Assembly: GCF_015354445.1 (NCBI RefSeq)
Contig: NZ_JADKYT010000003.1
Location: 434,001 to 498,000, forward strand
DNA from: Methylophilus sp. QUAN
Lineage (GTDB): Bacteria; Pseudomonadota; Gammaproteobacteria; Burkholderiales; Methylophilaceae
Direction: 5' to 3'
DNA length: 64,000 nt
In this document: one piece after another, positions 55,179 through 64,000 of the stretch
How the letters are laid out: every line of letters begins with the position of its first letter
How positions within the stretch are numbered: the first letter of the stretch is position 1
Translations under genes and position numbers: made by a program
The notes under the pieces: generated by a model
The model's database searches: none
Seen by the model: only the letters and a program-made list of their open reading frames with translations
Told to the model about the DNA's origin: nothing

Positions 55179-55754
55179 TCACTCCTTCTTTTGTAACTTG
55201 CGGGTTCCGATCCCGGCTTGCTCTAACAATGTAGATAACGCACTGACCGCTCTCGAGCAATGCGTTTTGACACTTCCTTCTGAACAACCCATGACCGATG
55301 CCGTTTCAGCAACATCCAACTCTTCCCAATAACGCAGCACGAATGCTTCTCGTTGACGTAAAGGTAATTTTGCCAATGCCTTTTCGATCAGGGCCATGAT
55401 TTGCGACCGCTCCAGTTGATCGGCGGGGTTGCTGTCTGCACTTTCTACTTCTATGGTTTCCAGCGGGTCGTAATCTTCGTCATCAGACTGGCCAAAAGAC
55501 GAAAACAGCGTGGTCCACAGGTTGCGCACCTTCTGCCGACGCCAGTAATCCCGCATGGTATTTTGCAGGATACGCTGGAACAACATAGGGTATTCTTCAA
55601 CAGGTTTACTGGCATATTTATCGGCCAGTTTCAGCATGGCATCTTGCACAATATCCAGCGCAGCATGGTCATCACGCACTGCATAAGCAGTTTGCCTGAA
55701 CGCCCGCTTTTCAACCTGACGTAAAAAATCCGATATTTCTTGCGCACTCGCCAC
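55179..55754 (-). CDS. ECF-type RNA polymerase sigma factor
   Basis: 191 residues. Region 2 (RQTAYAVRDDHAALDIVQDAM, YPMLFQRILQNTMRDYWRR), an acidic linker, and region 4 with helix-turn-helix (LPLRQREAFVLRYWEELDVA, MGCSEGSVKTHCSRAVSAL). It would direct polymerase to a small stress or envelope regulon, with the following DUF3619 protein as possible control partner. Confidence 0.93.
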   Translation of the reverse strand: MASAQEISDFLRQVEKRAFRQTAYAVRDDHAALDIVQDAMLKLADKYASKPVEEYPMLFQRILQNTMRDYWRRQKVRNLWTTLFSSFGQSDDEDYDPLETIEVESADSNPADQLERSQIMALIEKALAKLPLRQREAFVLRYWEELDVAETASVMGCSEGSVKTHCSRAVSALSTLLEQAGIGTRKLQKKE

Positions 55755-56039
55755 TACAAATCCTCTTCCCCGAGATCACCAGTGTTTGCCACTGACGCAC
55801 GTGCTTTTTTCGCGATATTGTTGTGAATTATGAGATGTCATCACAGAAATATGCACCGTTTTATCTCCCTGTCGCTTGCGAGTATATCAGTTTTAAATTT
55901 ATTTACTGTTAGAATAAGGCCGATAGCAGCGAAAGTACGCACACTCCTTAATGACGACGAAAATAACAATGCCCCTGCTTGACTCATTGCATCCATGGCG
56001 TTTCCACGCCATCAGCCACGCCTTTGCGGAGTCAGCCTG

Positions 56040-57644
56040 ATGTCTGCAGACACCCTCACACCGACCACAGACAGAACACCAGACAGCCAACACCTGCGGC
56101 TTTACAGCCTGTTCCGCCTTGGAGCTTCAGGCATGCTGTTTGGCAGCCAGCTCTGGCCCTATTTCAGGAACGCCCCCACCGATCCTTCATTCTCGTTCTG
56201 GCTGCTGCTGATATTCTTTTTGTATGCCATCGCCGTCAGTGTTAGCTTCGAGTCACTACAATGCAAACGTGGCCTGGCATTAAAAGTCCAAACCAGCCTG
56301 GATATTGTGTTTATCGTCGGCATGATGCACTTTTTACCTGGCAACCAAAGCGGCATCGGACTACTACTGATTATTAATATTATTTTTGCCGGGCTGATCA
56401 GTGACGGACGCTTCGCCCTGTTTTATGCCGCTATTGCCACCATAGGCATTTTGCTGGAAAACACTTTCCAGGTGATTCACCGCAACCTGCCGCTCAATGA
56501 CTATAGCAATGCCGTCTTGTTGTCATTGAGCTGCTTCGCGACAGCCTGGTTGGCGCAAACGCTGACCGCACGCATGCAAACGAGCGAAACCCTGGCAACA
56601 CAACGCGGTCAGGATATTGAGTATCTGGCCAAAACCAATGCACTGATTACGCAGGAAATGCCCAACGGTGTGCTGGTCATAGATCAGCACCAACAGCTCA
56701 AGCACTATAACCAGCAGGCCTGCAACCTGCTGGGGCTGGAAGAAGACATGATGCAGGCAGCCGTGCAACTACACACACCGCTGGCACAACTCATGCCGAC
56801 GGTGATACAACTGCTACAGTCTTCGCCCGCCAGCAAACTGACTGCCGCCGATGCCGTCAAACTGAGTATCAATAACCGCGATTTGGGCATCCGCTTTCAT
56901 GCTATTTCTGAGAATATTGATAACGGCGTGGTGATTTTTATTGAGGACTGGTCACAAATCCAGACCCAGGCGCATCAGGTCAAGCTGGCCGCATTGGGCA
57001 GACTGACGGCCAATATCGCACATGAAATCCGCAACCCACTCAGCGCGATCAGCCATGCAACGCAACTCATGCAGGAAGACACCCAGCAGCCCGGCACACA
57101 GCGCATGCTGCAGATTATTTCTGATAACGTGCAGCGACTGGATCAGATTATCAAGGACGTGCTAGAGCTCAACCGCCGTGACCGCACCAATCAGGAACAA
57201 CTCAATATCAACCATTTTGTGCAAGAGTTCTACCAGCAGTTTGGTGCTGTAGAAAAGATAGACCTGGCTCACTTTACGCTAGATCTGCCTGCTAAAGAGA
57301 GTACTATCGTTTTCGACCGCAGGCATATCAACCAGATTTTATGGAACTTATGTAAGAACGGCTGGCGGCATAGCCAGCAGCACGCCAAGAGTCTGCAACT
57401 GAAAGTGCTGGGCGACAAAAGCGGCCAGTTTATTCATATCACCATCAAAGATGATGGTAGCGGCATTGATCCGAAAATTCAGCCACATTTGTTCGAGCCA
57501 TTCATGACCACGGAAAAAACCGGCACCGGCCTGGGTTTATTTATCGCCCGTGAGCTAGCCGAAGCCAATGGCGCAAAACTCAATTACATCAGCAGTGCCA
57601 ATGGCACTCAATTTTCACTGACAGTTAAAAAGGCAATCGTTTAA
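56040..57644 (+). CDS. pilS: PilS-like sensor histidine kinase
   Basis: 534 residues from the ATG at 56040 (GGAG upstream). Six membrane helices (residues ~25-175), a PAS domain (~190-300; ITQEMPNGVLVIDQHQQLKHYN), HisKA with the phosphorylated His in LTANIAHEIRNPLSAISH (~residue 327), and HATPase (LWNLCKNGWRHS, DDGSGIDPKIQPHLFEPF, GTGLGLFIARELAE). PilS controls type IV pilin through PilR. No pil structural gene is near, so the regulon is inferred from resemblance. Confidence 0.88.
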   Translation: MSADTLTPTTDRTPDSQHLRLYSLFRLGASGMLFGSQLWPYFRNAPTDPSFSFWLLLIFFLYAIAVSVSFESLQCKRGLALKVQTSLDIVFIVGMMHFLPGNQSGIGLLLIINIIFAGLISDGRFALFYAAIATIGILLENTFQVIHRNLPLNDYSNAVLLSLSCFATAWLAQTLTARMQTSETLATQRGQDIEYLAKTNALITQEMPNGVLVIDQHQQLKHYNQQACNLLGLEEDMMQAAVQLHTPLAQLMPTVIQLLQSSPASKLTAADAVKLSINNRDLGIRFHAISENIDNGVVIFIEDWSQIQTQAHQVKLAALGRLTANIAHEIRNPLSAISHATQLMQEDTQQPGTQRMLQIISDNVQRLDQIIKDVLELNRRDRTNQEQLNINHFVQEFYQQFGAVEKIDLAHFTLDLPAKESTIVFDRRHINQILWNLCKNGWRHSQQHAKSLQLKVLGDKSGQFIHITIKDDGSGIDPKIQPHLFEPFMTTEKTGTGLGLFIARELAEANGAKLNYISSANGTQFSLTVKKAIV

Positions 57645-59144
57645 ATGGCAAATTCTTATCGCTGCCTGGTGGTCGATGATGAGACCGATATCCGGGAACT
57701 GGTCGTACTGACCCTGGAACGCATGGGCATACAGGCAGAAAGTGCCAGCTCGGTCACCGACGCAAAACACATGCTGAATTCTTTTAGCTACGACCTCTGC
57801 CTGACCGACATGCGCCTGCCTGATGGCTTGGGGCTAGAACTGGTGCAATATATCAATGCGCAGTTTCCCGGCCTGCCAGTCGCGGTGATTACCGCATACG
57901 GCAGTGCAGAAAATGCTGTCTCCGCCTTAAAAGCTGGGGCCTATGACTACATCACCAAACCAATTTCCCTCAAGCAGTTACGGCCACTGGTAGAGTCTGC
58001 GCTCAAGCTGTCGTCTCAAAAAGAATCTCAAGGCGCTAACACGGTAGACCTGATTGGTGCATCGCCAGCCATGGGTTACGTGCGCACCATGATCGCCAAA
58101 CTGGCACGCAGCCAGGCACCCGTTTATATCAGCGGTGAATCCGGTAGCGGTAAAGAACTGGCCGCCAGGCTGATTCACCTCAACAGCTCGCGCAAAGACC
58201 AGTCGTTTATCGCCGTGAACTGCGGAGCGATCCCGGAAAACCTGATGGAAAGCGAATTCTTTGGCTATAAAAAAGGCTCTTTTACCGGTGCTATCCAGGA
58301 TACGCTAGGCTTGTTCCAGGCGGCCAACGGCGGCACACTGTTTCTCGATGAAGTCGCAGACTTGCCACTGGCCATGCAGGTAAAACTGCTGCGTGCGATC
58401 CAGGAGAAAAAGGTACGCGTGGTCGGCAGCACCAGTGAAGAGGCGGTGGATGTACGCATTATTTCCGCCACCCACAAAAACCTCAATGCCATGATGGAAA
58501 AAGGCGAATTCCGCCAGGACTTGTATTACCGCCTGAACGTCATTCAGCTCAAAATGCCCGCCTTGCGCGAGCGGCCGGAAGATATTCCAGAACTGACCGA
58601 ACGCTTGCTTGGCAAATTATGCCTGACCCAAGGCATTAATGTGCCTGGCATCGCAGACGAAGCCAAGGTGTATATTCAACAGCGACCGTTTCATGGCAAC
58701 GTCCGTGAACTTGAAAACATGCTGGAACGTGCACTGGCATTATGCGACGGGCTCAGCATCACGGTAGAAGACCTGTCACTGGAAGAGATTCCGGCCAGCC
58801 TGAGCGACAAGCCAGTGCTGCCATGGAATGCCCCCAGCCTGGAAGAACCCAGCCAACCAATCCCAGCCATTCTCGCTGCCACACCACCACGCGAGAGCCA
58901 GCCAACGGCCCAGGCAACGCCCGGCGGCACCATGCTGCCTATGGATATCAGCTTGTCTGATTATCTGGAAGATATTGAAAAACGCACCATTTTGCAGGCC
59001 CTGGAAAAAACCAATAACAACAAAACGGCGGCGGCTAAATTGTTAGGCATCAGCTTCCGTACCCTACGCTATCGCTTGTCCAAACTAGGTTTATCCAAAG
59101 AACAAGATACTGATCTGGATGACACCGAAGGCGACGACGAATAA
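57645..59144 (+). CDS. pilR: PilR-like sigma-54-dependent response regulator
   Basis: 499 residues, starting directly after the pilS stop. Receiver domain (1-120; phospho-acceptor D in LCLTDMRLPDG near residue 56), AAA+ domain with SGESGSGKELAARLIH (~163) and the sigma-54 contact loop GSFTGA (~211), then a linker rich in Pro/Ala/Gln (~390-440), and a Fis-type helix-turn-helix (NNNKTAAAKLLGISFRTLRYR). It ends in an acidic tail (DLDDTEGDDE). Confidence 0.9.
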   Translation: MANSYRCLVVDDETDIRELVVLTLERMGIQAESASSVTDAKHMLNSFSYDLCLTDMRLPDGLGLELVQYINAQFPGLPVAVITAYGSAENAVSALKAGAYDYITKPISLKQLRPLVESALKLSSQKESQGANTVDLIGASPAMGYVRTMIAKLARSQAPVYISGESGSGKELAARLIHLNSSRKDQSFIAVNCGAIPENLMESEFFGYKKGSFTGAIQDTLGLFQAANGGTLFLDEVADLPLAMQVKLLRAIQEKKVRVVGSTSEEAVDVRIISATHKNLNAMMEKGEFRQDLYYRLNVIQLKMPALRERPEDIPELTERLLGKLCLTQGINVPGIADEAKVYIQQRPFHGNVRELENMLERALALCDGLSITVEDLSLEEIPASLSDKPVLPWNAPSLEEPSQPIPAILAATPPRESQPTAQATPGGTMLPMDISLSDYLEDIEKRTILQALEKTNNNKTAAAKLLGISFRTLRYRLSKLGLSKEQDTDLDDTEGDDE

Positions 59145-59153
59145 GACAGACAA

Positions 59154-59184
59154 TAAAAAAGGGCGACTACAAGTCGCCCTTTTT
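59154..59184. terminator. bidirectional intrinsic terminator
   Basis: Hairpin AAAAAAGGGCGACT-ACA-AGTCGCCCTTTTT between the convergent pilR and antiporter genes. Confidence 0.92.
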
Positions 59185-59196
59185 AACACCTATGGT

Positions 59197-60207
59197 CTAG
59201 CTCAACACAATCGCCAGATACGCCAGGTAAAACAGGCCATTCACCAGCAAATGCCACACCAGTAAGCCGCCTTTGGCGATGCGGTAACGTACCCAAATGG
59301 CTGCCAGCAAGGTAATCAATATGCCTAAAGCGACTTCCTGTCTTGGGGCCCAGTCAGTCAGCATAATACCAATGGCTGGTAACAGTGTGCCCTGAAACAC
59401 CATGGCACCTGTGATATTGCCAAACGCCAAGGTATCTTTACCTTTGCGTATCCACAAAATGCTGTTCACTTTTTCTGGCAACTCAGTCGCAATCGGGATA
59501 ATCAGTAAAGACAGCAGCAAAGCAGACACGCCTAAAATCGCCGCCGCGGTTTCCACCTCGTTAATAAAGCCTTTGGCACCTGCAATCAACAGCCCCAGGC
59601 CAATCAGCAATTGCAACACAATGGTCGCCATATTGGTCGGCAAACCGAGTCTGGATAGCATCATGACATCTTCAGCTTCGGTCGCATGGCCTTCTTCCAC
59701 CAGGCCTTTGGAAGCTTTAATCGTCATCAGCACATACACAAAATAGGTCAAAATCATCAGGATGCTGATACCGTAACGCACCAATGCCTCGGTGTGCGGG
59801 ATAAACATGGCGATGGTGGCGAAAATAAAGGCCAGGATAAAGAAGTTGAGGTCACGAATCAGGCCAGTACGCTCAGGACGGATATGGCCATGCGCGCCAC
59901 GGCGCTTCAACACCGAGAATGCCATCAGACTGATGGACAAAGTCGCCAGCATCAGCGGCGCCCCCAGAATCGCACCTACGCCGATATCATGCCCGGCATG
60001 GCTGTCGCCTGTGGATGAGGTATAAGAGAAGATGGCCAGCAACGGTACCAGTGTCTCTGGTAGCGCAGTGCCCACTGCAGCAAAAATAGAGCCGGTGACA
60101 CCTTCGGAAATACCGAGCTTTTCGCCTAAATGTTCCAGGGCATTGGTGAAGACCTCAGCTGCCACCAAAATCAGCAGCAACATTAGCAATAATTGTAAAA
60201 AAACCAT
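59197..60207 (-). CDS. CaCA-family sodium/calcium-type exchanger
   Basis: 336 residues from the ATG at 60207; about ten membrane helices. The two alpha repeats are visible: GSIFAAVGTALPETLVPLLA with GVGAILGAPLMLATLSI, and LLIIPIATELPEKVNSILWI with AFGNITGAMVFQGTLLPAIG. The acidic residues for ion binding are present (E in ALPE and ELPE). Ion specificity unknown. Between pilR and ampD. Confidence 0.9.
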   Translation of the reverse strand: MVFLQLLLMLLLILVAAEVFTNALEHLGEKLGISEGVTGSIFAAVGTALPETLVPLLAIFSYTSSTGDSHAGHDIGVGAILGAPLMLATLSISLMAFSVLKRRGAHGHIRPERTGLIRDLNFFILAFIFATIAMFIPHTEALVRYGISILMILTYFVYVLMTIKASKGLVEEGHATEAEDVMMLSRLGLPTNMATIVLQLLIGLGLLIAGAKGFINEVETAAAILGVSALLLSLLIIPIATELPEKVNSILWIRKGKDTLAFGNITGAMVFQGTLLPAIGIMLTDWAPRQEVALGILITLLAAIWVRYRIAKGGLLVWHLLVNGLFYLAYLAIVLS

Positions 60208-60333
60208 GACTGTTCCTGTCTGGCGGCAATCAATCTCGCATGCGGCCACCGCCTGGTCCGCATGTGCATGACAAACGTGTACACGCGGGCGGAATCATAA
60301 CGCAATTCGCCCAAATTCACCTACAATGTTCGC

Positions 60334-60894
60334 ATGTCGCAAACTCCTGCCCCTGCTATCCACATTGATACTGCTGGCCTTGCCAGCCCAGCCCAATGGC
60401 TATTGTCGCCCAACCAGGATGAACGACCGCCACCGGCCGAAGTGGATATGATTGTGATCCACAATATCAGCCTGCCGCCCAACCAGTATGGCGGCCAGGG
60501 CATTATGCAGCTGTTTACCAACCAGCTAGACCCACAAGAACACCCCTATTATGCCGAGATTGCGCATCTCAAGGTATCATCACATTTTTTGATTCGCCGC
60601 ACAGGTGAGTTATTACAATTCGTCCCTTGCAGCCAGCGCGCCTGGCATGCCGGACTCTCCCAATGGCAGGGCCGCGAACGCTGTAATGACTTCTCAGTCG
60701 GCATTGAATTGGAAGGCAGTGACATAGAAGCCTTTGAAGATGCGCAATACGTCACCTTACAGGCGCTGATCCATGCCTTGCGGCAACGCTATGCCATCCA
60801 GCATATTGTCGGCCACTCAGAGATTGCACCGGGGCGAAAAACCGACCCCGGCCCATTCTTTGATTGGCAACGCATCTCACGATCAACAGATTAA
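60334..60894 (+). CDS. ampD: 1,6-anhydro-N-acetylmuramyl-L-alanine amidase AmpD
   Basis: 186 residues, cytoplasmic (no signal). Zinc ligands in MIVIHNISLPPNQYGG and GHSEIAPGRKTDPGPFFDW, catalytic Glu in SVGIELEGSD; SSHFLIRRTGELLQFV is the family core. It recycles muropeptides and keeps AmpR-type regulators quiet. Its last 4 bp overlap the convergent EamA gene. Confidence 0.95.
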   Translation: MSQTPAPAIHIDTAGLASPAQWLLSPNQDERPPPAEVDMIVIHNISLPPNQYGGQGIMQLFTNQLDPQEHPYYAEIAHLKVSSHFLIRRTGELLQFVPCSQRAWHAGLSQWQGRERCNDFSVGIELEGSDIEAFEDAQYVTLQALIHALRQRYAIQHIVGHSEIAPGRKTDPGPFFDWQRISRSTD

Positions 60895-61832
60895 GCGTCG
60901 GTATCGACTGCTTCAGGCGCGCGCGGCTGCTTTTCCAGACTAACCGCCATCACCCCGACCAGTACCAGCGCCGTGCCCATCCCCTGTATCCAGGACAGTG
61001 ACTCGCCCAGAAACAGGTAAGCCAGCACAATCGTCGCCACTGGCCCAATCGCACTGATCAATGCCGCCTTGCGGCTACCGAGCTGGTGTATGCCCATATT
61101 CATCAATACCGACGGCAATACTGTTGCAATCAGCGCCATCAAAAAAGCCAGCACATACACGGCATTTGGCAGCGCCACCACATGGTCAAATGAACCACTG
61201 GTGCCAAAATGCACAGCACTGGCAAGCGCGGCCAAACTCATGGTCATCGCAGTAAACCGGCTGGCACCCAATTTAGGAATCAATTGCCCGCTCACCAGTA
61301 AATAAGCTGCATACACAATCGCACTCAGCAATACCAGCCATGCACCATAGAGCGTGTCAGCAGAATCCAGCCCGGCCAGCTCCACATCATGGCAGACCAC
61401 CAGCACCACACCGGTATAACTGGTCACCATGGCAAACCACTCGCGACGCGTAATAGCGTGTTTGAAAAATACCGCGCTCATGGCTACCACCAGCGTTGGG
61501 TAGAGAAACAGAATCACCCGCTCCAACCCGGCCGACACATAGCGCAAACCTTCAAAGTTCAGCCACATCGAACCATAACCACCGACCACCGCCAGCAAAA
61601 GCAATGTCACCCAGTCTTTACCAGTCATATCCATAGGCACACCCTGACGCATCGTCCACCAGCCCAGCCCGGCAAAAAACGGAATGGCGAACGCCATACG
61701 CAAAGCGATCAAGGTCTCAGTATCAATGTGATAAACGTACGCCAGCTTGACCATAATCGCTTTAGACGAAAAAGCCACGGACGACAACAGCACCAGCATG
61801 GCACCGTAATAAGGATGGGAAGAGTCTTTCAT
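60891..61832 (-). CDS. EamA-family (DMT) transporter
   Basis: 313 residues, ten membrane helices. Start SSHPYYGAMLVLLSSVAFSS, FEGLRYVSAGLERVILFLYP in the first repeat and AALISAIGPVATIVLAYLFLG in the second. Sequence differs clearly from the EamA protein at 43037. No ribosome site is visible; instead the mRNA leader carries a hairpin directly before the start codon. Confidence 0.9.
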   Translation of the reverse strand: MKDSSHPYYGAMLVLLSSVAFSSKAIMVKLAYVYHIDTETLIALRMAFAIPFFAGLGWWTMRQGVPMDMTGKDWVTLLLLAVVGGYGSMWLNFEGLRYVSAGLERVILFLYPTLVVAMSAVFFKHAITRREWFAMVTSYTGVVLVVCHDVELAGLDSADTLYGAWLVLLSAIVYAAYLLVSGQLIPKLGASRFTAMTMSLAALASAVHFGTSGSFDHVVALPNAVYVLAFLMALIATVLPSVLMNMGIHQLGSRKAALISAIGPVATIVLAYLFLGESLSWIQGMGTALVLVGVMAVSLEKQPRAPEAVDTDA

Positions 61833-61833
61833 A

Positions 61834-61901
61834 TGAGCCCTGAATCAATGGGGCTCACCGGCAGAGGGACTACAATATCAACCGCGGAGAGCCCGCGGTT
61901 G
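61834..61901 (-). other. two inverted repeats in the EamA leader
   Basis: GAGCCC and GGGCTC arms (61834-61855) end one base before the EamA start codon; further upstream CAACCGCGG and CCGCGGTTG (61879-61901) form a 9-bp stem around five bases. They could control start access or end transcripts. The remaining gap to 62079 holds no supported gene. Confidence 0.5.
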
Positions 61902-62079
61902 CATAAAAATTACGACAAGCAGCAACCGCAGCACGATGTGGCGACTAGCCACAATGCCTTTCGGTTCATCACCACAACAGTAGATTGGAGGAATTGCTTG
62001 TTCATAAGGTTATCGAATTTACGTGGGTTTGGGAGAATGGTCAAGGGCGTTATGTGTGCTCGATTAAGCGAACACTATT

Positions 62080-62306
62080 TTTCGCCTCTCGGCGAGTCAC
62101 TTTCTGGTGCTTGTCCCCCAGAAAGTAACCAAAGAGGAAGACACCCAGCCATCACGGCCTGCGGCTCCCTTGCGTTGCTCAACAAAACAAGCGGTCACGA
62201 AACTCGCCCTAGCAGCTTGCACACTACGCAAGCTGCCGCGGTGCTCAAACAGTCGCTCCCTTCTCCCTTGTTTTATCTCCGCTACTCAGCGTGATGGGAT
62301 GGGATT
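62080..62306 (+). repeat. composite repeat locus 2, module A
   Basis: 227 bp, close copy of 28881-29107 in the same orientation (TTTCGCCTCTCGGCGAGTCA at the start, GTGATGGGATGGGATTT at the end). Confidence 0.85.
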
Positions 62307-62399
62307 TGTCTTGTCAAACAACCATTAGTGAAAATTTAACGGAAGCATAATTCTTCTGTTTTGCTGATAATCACCAAGAATGGTTGCGCTCACTTGGTG

Positions 62400-62635
62400 T
62401 TCGGGGTCCCCATCTGCCGCGCCGAGCAACGCAGGGTTGGCGGGAGCCTTCGGCCATCGGCTGTCCGAGCTCCGCAACAAGCCACGAAGTATGTGGCTTG
62501 TCAGGGCGAGTTTCGATGGACGCCCGGCAAACCGAGTAGCACAGGATAAAAGCGGAAGCTGGGGTGCATTTCTTTTGGTTACTTGTTCTTTGTGCAAGCA
62601 AAGAAAAGTAACTCGCCAAAAAGGCGAAAAGCAAC
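62400..62635 (+). repeat. composite repeat locus 2, module B
   Basis: Related to 29198-29409 but ~25 bp longer, owing to an extra hairpin AAGCCACGAAGTATGTGGCTT (62478-62500). Its reverse complement parallels module A, including GGCGAGTTACTTTTC against GGCGAGTCACTTTC. Confidence 0.82.
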
Positions 62636-62709
62636 CTCCCAACCAGCCCGCCAAAGAATTACCTTCTAGACCAATCTAACAATGCAACATCGCTGCCACA
62701 AGCAATCAA

Positions 62710-63243
62710 TTAGACGATCAAATTCTTTTGTAAAGTGATCAACTGCATATTCTCCACCTTCGCCTGCCACATCTCCGGCAGATAAGGAAAAGGCTTTAAC
62801 TCCCCCGTCGCCTGGTACCCAAGCCGCTGGTAAAACGCAATCAACGTTTGCCTCACACTGACCACAGCCATTTGGCTGGCACGCGCCCCCCAGCGCTCAA
62901 CTGACAATTGCTCAGCGGCGAGAATCATTTTTTTACCATAGCCACGATTCTGTGCCGTTGGCTCCACGGCAATCATGCCCAGATGCGCGACTTGTTCGTC
63001 CGCATGCCATTCTGCACAAAGCGTGACCATCAGCGTTTCGGCGACCCAGCCAGTCAGGATCACGGCATCATGACGATTTAACAATGCCAGTACATCGCCG
63101 GTCGTGGTGCGTTTACCATCCAGCAAATCCGCCTCTGTGGTCCAGCCTGCCCGGCTGCTTTCGCCGCGATAAGCGCGATTGACTAGCGCCGAAATGGCAT
63201 CGGCATCCTGCACTTGGGCAGGTTTGATGATTAATTCAGTCAT
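62710..63243 (-). CDS. GNAT-family N-acetyltransferase
   Basis: 177 residues, one acetyltransferase domain: DADAISALVNRAYRGESSRA, VAHLGMIAVEPTAQNRGYGK (the acetyl-CoA loop Q-x-x-G-x-G/K), KKMILAAEQLSVERWGARA and FYQRLGYQATGELKPFPY. Substrate unknown. It lies 6 bp after the symporter gene on the same strand. Confidence 0.88.
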   Translation of the reverse strand: MTELIIKPAQVQDADAISALVNRAYRGESSRAGWTTEADLLDGKRTTTGDVLALLNRHDAVILTGWVAETLMVTLCAEWHADEQVAHLGMIAVEPTAQNRGYGKKMILAAEQLSVERWGARASQMAVVSVRQTLIAFYQRLGYQATGELKPFPYLPEMWQAKVENMQLITLQKNLIV

Positions 63244-63249
63244 GAGAAT

Positions 63250-64000
63250 TTATTGTGCTAATTTTTCGATTCGGTGTTGCACCACCAGGCTACCGATCAT
63301 GTCGCCTTCGACATTCACCGCAGTGCGCACGGTATCCAGCAGACGGTCTATCGGCAATAAAATGGCAATCGCTTCTGCGGGCAAACCCACGCTTTGCAAT
63401 ACCATAACCATGGTGACCATGCCTGCACTCGGGATACCAGGTGCGCCCATAGCGGCGATCATGGTGGTAAAACACACCACCAGTTGCTGCCCGAGTGACA
63501 AATCAATGCCAGCCAGTTGCGCGACAAACAAGGCAGCCGCAGCTTCGTATAACGCGGTGCCATCCATATTCACGGTGGCTCCCAGCGGCACCACAAAGCC
63601 TGCAATTTCGGGTTTCACCTGCATATTTTCTGTCGCGCAACGCATGGTCACCGGCATGGTGGCATTACTCGAACTGGTGGCAAACGCCGTGAGCAGGGAC
63701 TCACGCGCCTGCCGCAAAAACCACCATGGACGCTTGCCCGTGAGCAGAAATAACAATAGCGGCAACACCACCAGGCCATGCAGCAAGGTCGTCCCTGTCA
63801 CCACCAGCATAAACTTGGTCAAACTGGCAAACAGACTCACATCCTGGGTGGCGACCAGTTTGAACAGCAAGGCCGCAATGCCAAACGGTGCCAGACGCAT
63901 AATCCAGTTGATCATTTGCATCGCCACCGCCATACCTTCTTCAAACACGGCCAGCAAGTGTGGATAGCGCTCGGCGGACATGACCAGCGCAATGCCTAAT
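63250..64000 (-). CDS. dicarboxylate/amino acid:cation (DAACS) symporter, 5'-truncated
   Basis: About 250 C-terminal residues; the frame is open to the right edge, so the start is outside. Hallmarks: a serine-rich loop in LTAFATSSSNATMPVTM, FVVPLGATVNMDGTALYEA (the NMDGT substrate/sodium site) and SAGMVTMVMVLQSVGLPAEA. DAACS members carry C4-dicarboxylates or acidic amino acids with sodium or protons. Probably co-transcribed with the GNAT gene. Confidence 0.92.
   Translation of the reverse strand, partial: LGIALVMSAERYPHLLAVFEEGMAVAMQMINWIMRLAPFGIAALLFKLVATQDVSLFASLTKFMLVVTGTTLLHGLVVLPLLLFLLTGKRPWWFLRQARESLLTAFATSSSNATMPVTMRCATENMQVKPEIAGFVVPLGATVNMDGTALYEAAAALFVAQLAGIDLSLGQQLVVCFTTMIAAMGAPGIPSAGMVTMVMVLQSVGLPAEAIAILLPIDRLLDTVRTAVNVEGDMIGSLVVQHRIEKLAQ

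Noticed and set aside
61389-62294. Long plus-strand frame of 301 codons across the EamA gene and repeat module A
   Set aside because: It runs antisense through a clear transporter gene and then through repeat sequence; composition (His/Gln/Arg-rich) is that of a shadow frame.

Overview
The window is chromosomal DNA from a betaproteobacterium, most likely a member of the Methylophilaceae (Methylophilus-like). The gene orders are typical of Betaproteobacteria: rpsP-rimM-trmD-rplS, yebC-ruvCAB-ybgC-tolQRAB-pal-cpoB-queE-queC, rpsU-yqeY-dnaG-rpoD-tRNA-Ile, and ECF sigma factor-DUF3619-DUF3106. A SoxYZ-like carrier of the type associated with quinoprotein (methanol) dehydrogenases points to methylotrophy. 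No mxa or xox gene is visible, so the family assignment is inference. Layout: 0-9.1 kb is a Tad (Flp) pilus operon on the plus strand that enters from the left edge (cpaB truncated) and runs rcpA, tadZ, tadA, tadB, tadC, tadD, a DUF3613 gene and a TadG-like gene. 9.1-17 kb is accessory and regulatory: an NAD(P)-binding protein, a small lipoprotein, a PilZ protein, an exported coiled-coil protein, an Rnk/GreA-like factor, LysR and AraC regulators, small membrane proteins, a cytochrome b561 and a ketoreductase-like SDR. 17-21.8 kb is a decayed genomic island against the rpoD/tRNA-Ile(CAU) locus. It holds a shattered tyrosine integrase, four copies of a ~94 bp partly palindromic repeat, a headless tRNA 3' half fused to the end of a PEP-CTERM gene, an exported RraB-like protein, a second PEP-CTERM protein and a 46 bp direct repeat whose copies lie 3060 bp apart. 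21.8-28.9 kb is core information processing (tRNA-Ile, rpoD, dnaG, yqeY, rpsU, tsaD, plsY, folB). 28.9-29.4 kb is the first copy of a composite inverted repeat. 29.4-43 kb is a long minus-strand core block: xerD, ogt, ribosomal/tRNA-modification genes, queuosine genes, the Tol-Pal envelope system, Holliday-junction resolution genes and yebC. 43-64 kb is mixed: an EamA exporter, an NTF2-like protein with a MarR regulator and its probable operator, a CBS protein, trhP, yjbQ, the SoxYZ-like carrier, apt, aspS, gcvH, a PBP7-type endopeptidase, an ECF sigma module, a PilS/PilR-like two-component pair, a cation antiporter, ampD, a second EamA exporter, the second composite repeat (62.1-62.6 kb), a GNAT protein and a DAACS symporter cut by the right edge. 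The parts most likely to be new are the island downstream of tRNA-Ile (a cassette-like arrangement of structured repeats and small exported genes, and a PEP-CTERM gene whose stop codon lies in a tRNA anticodon loop) and the two-module inverted repeat present at two distant loci. No CRISPR array, rRNA or intact insertion sequence was seen. All calls come from reading the sequence by eye; no database search was run.
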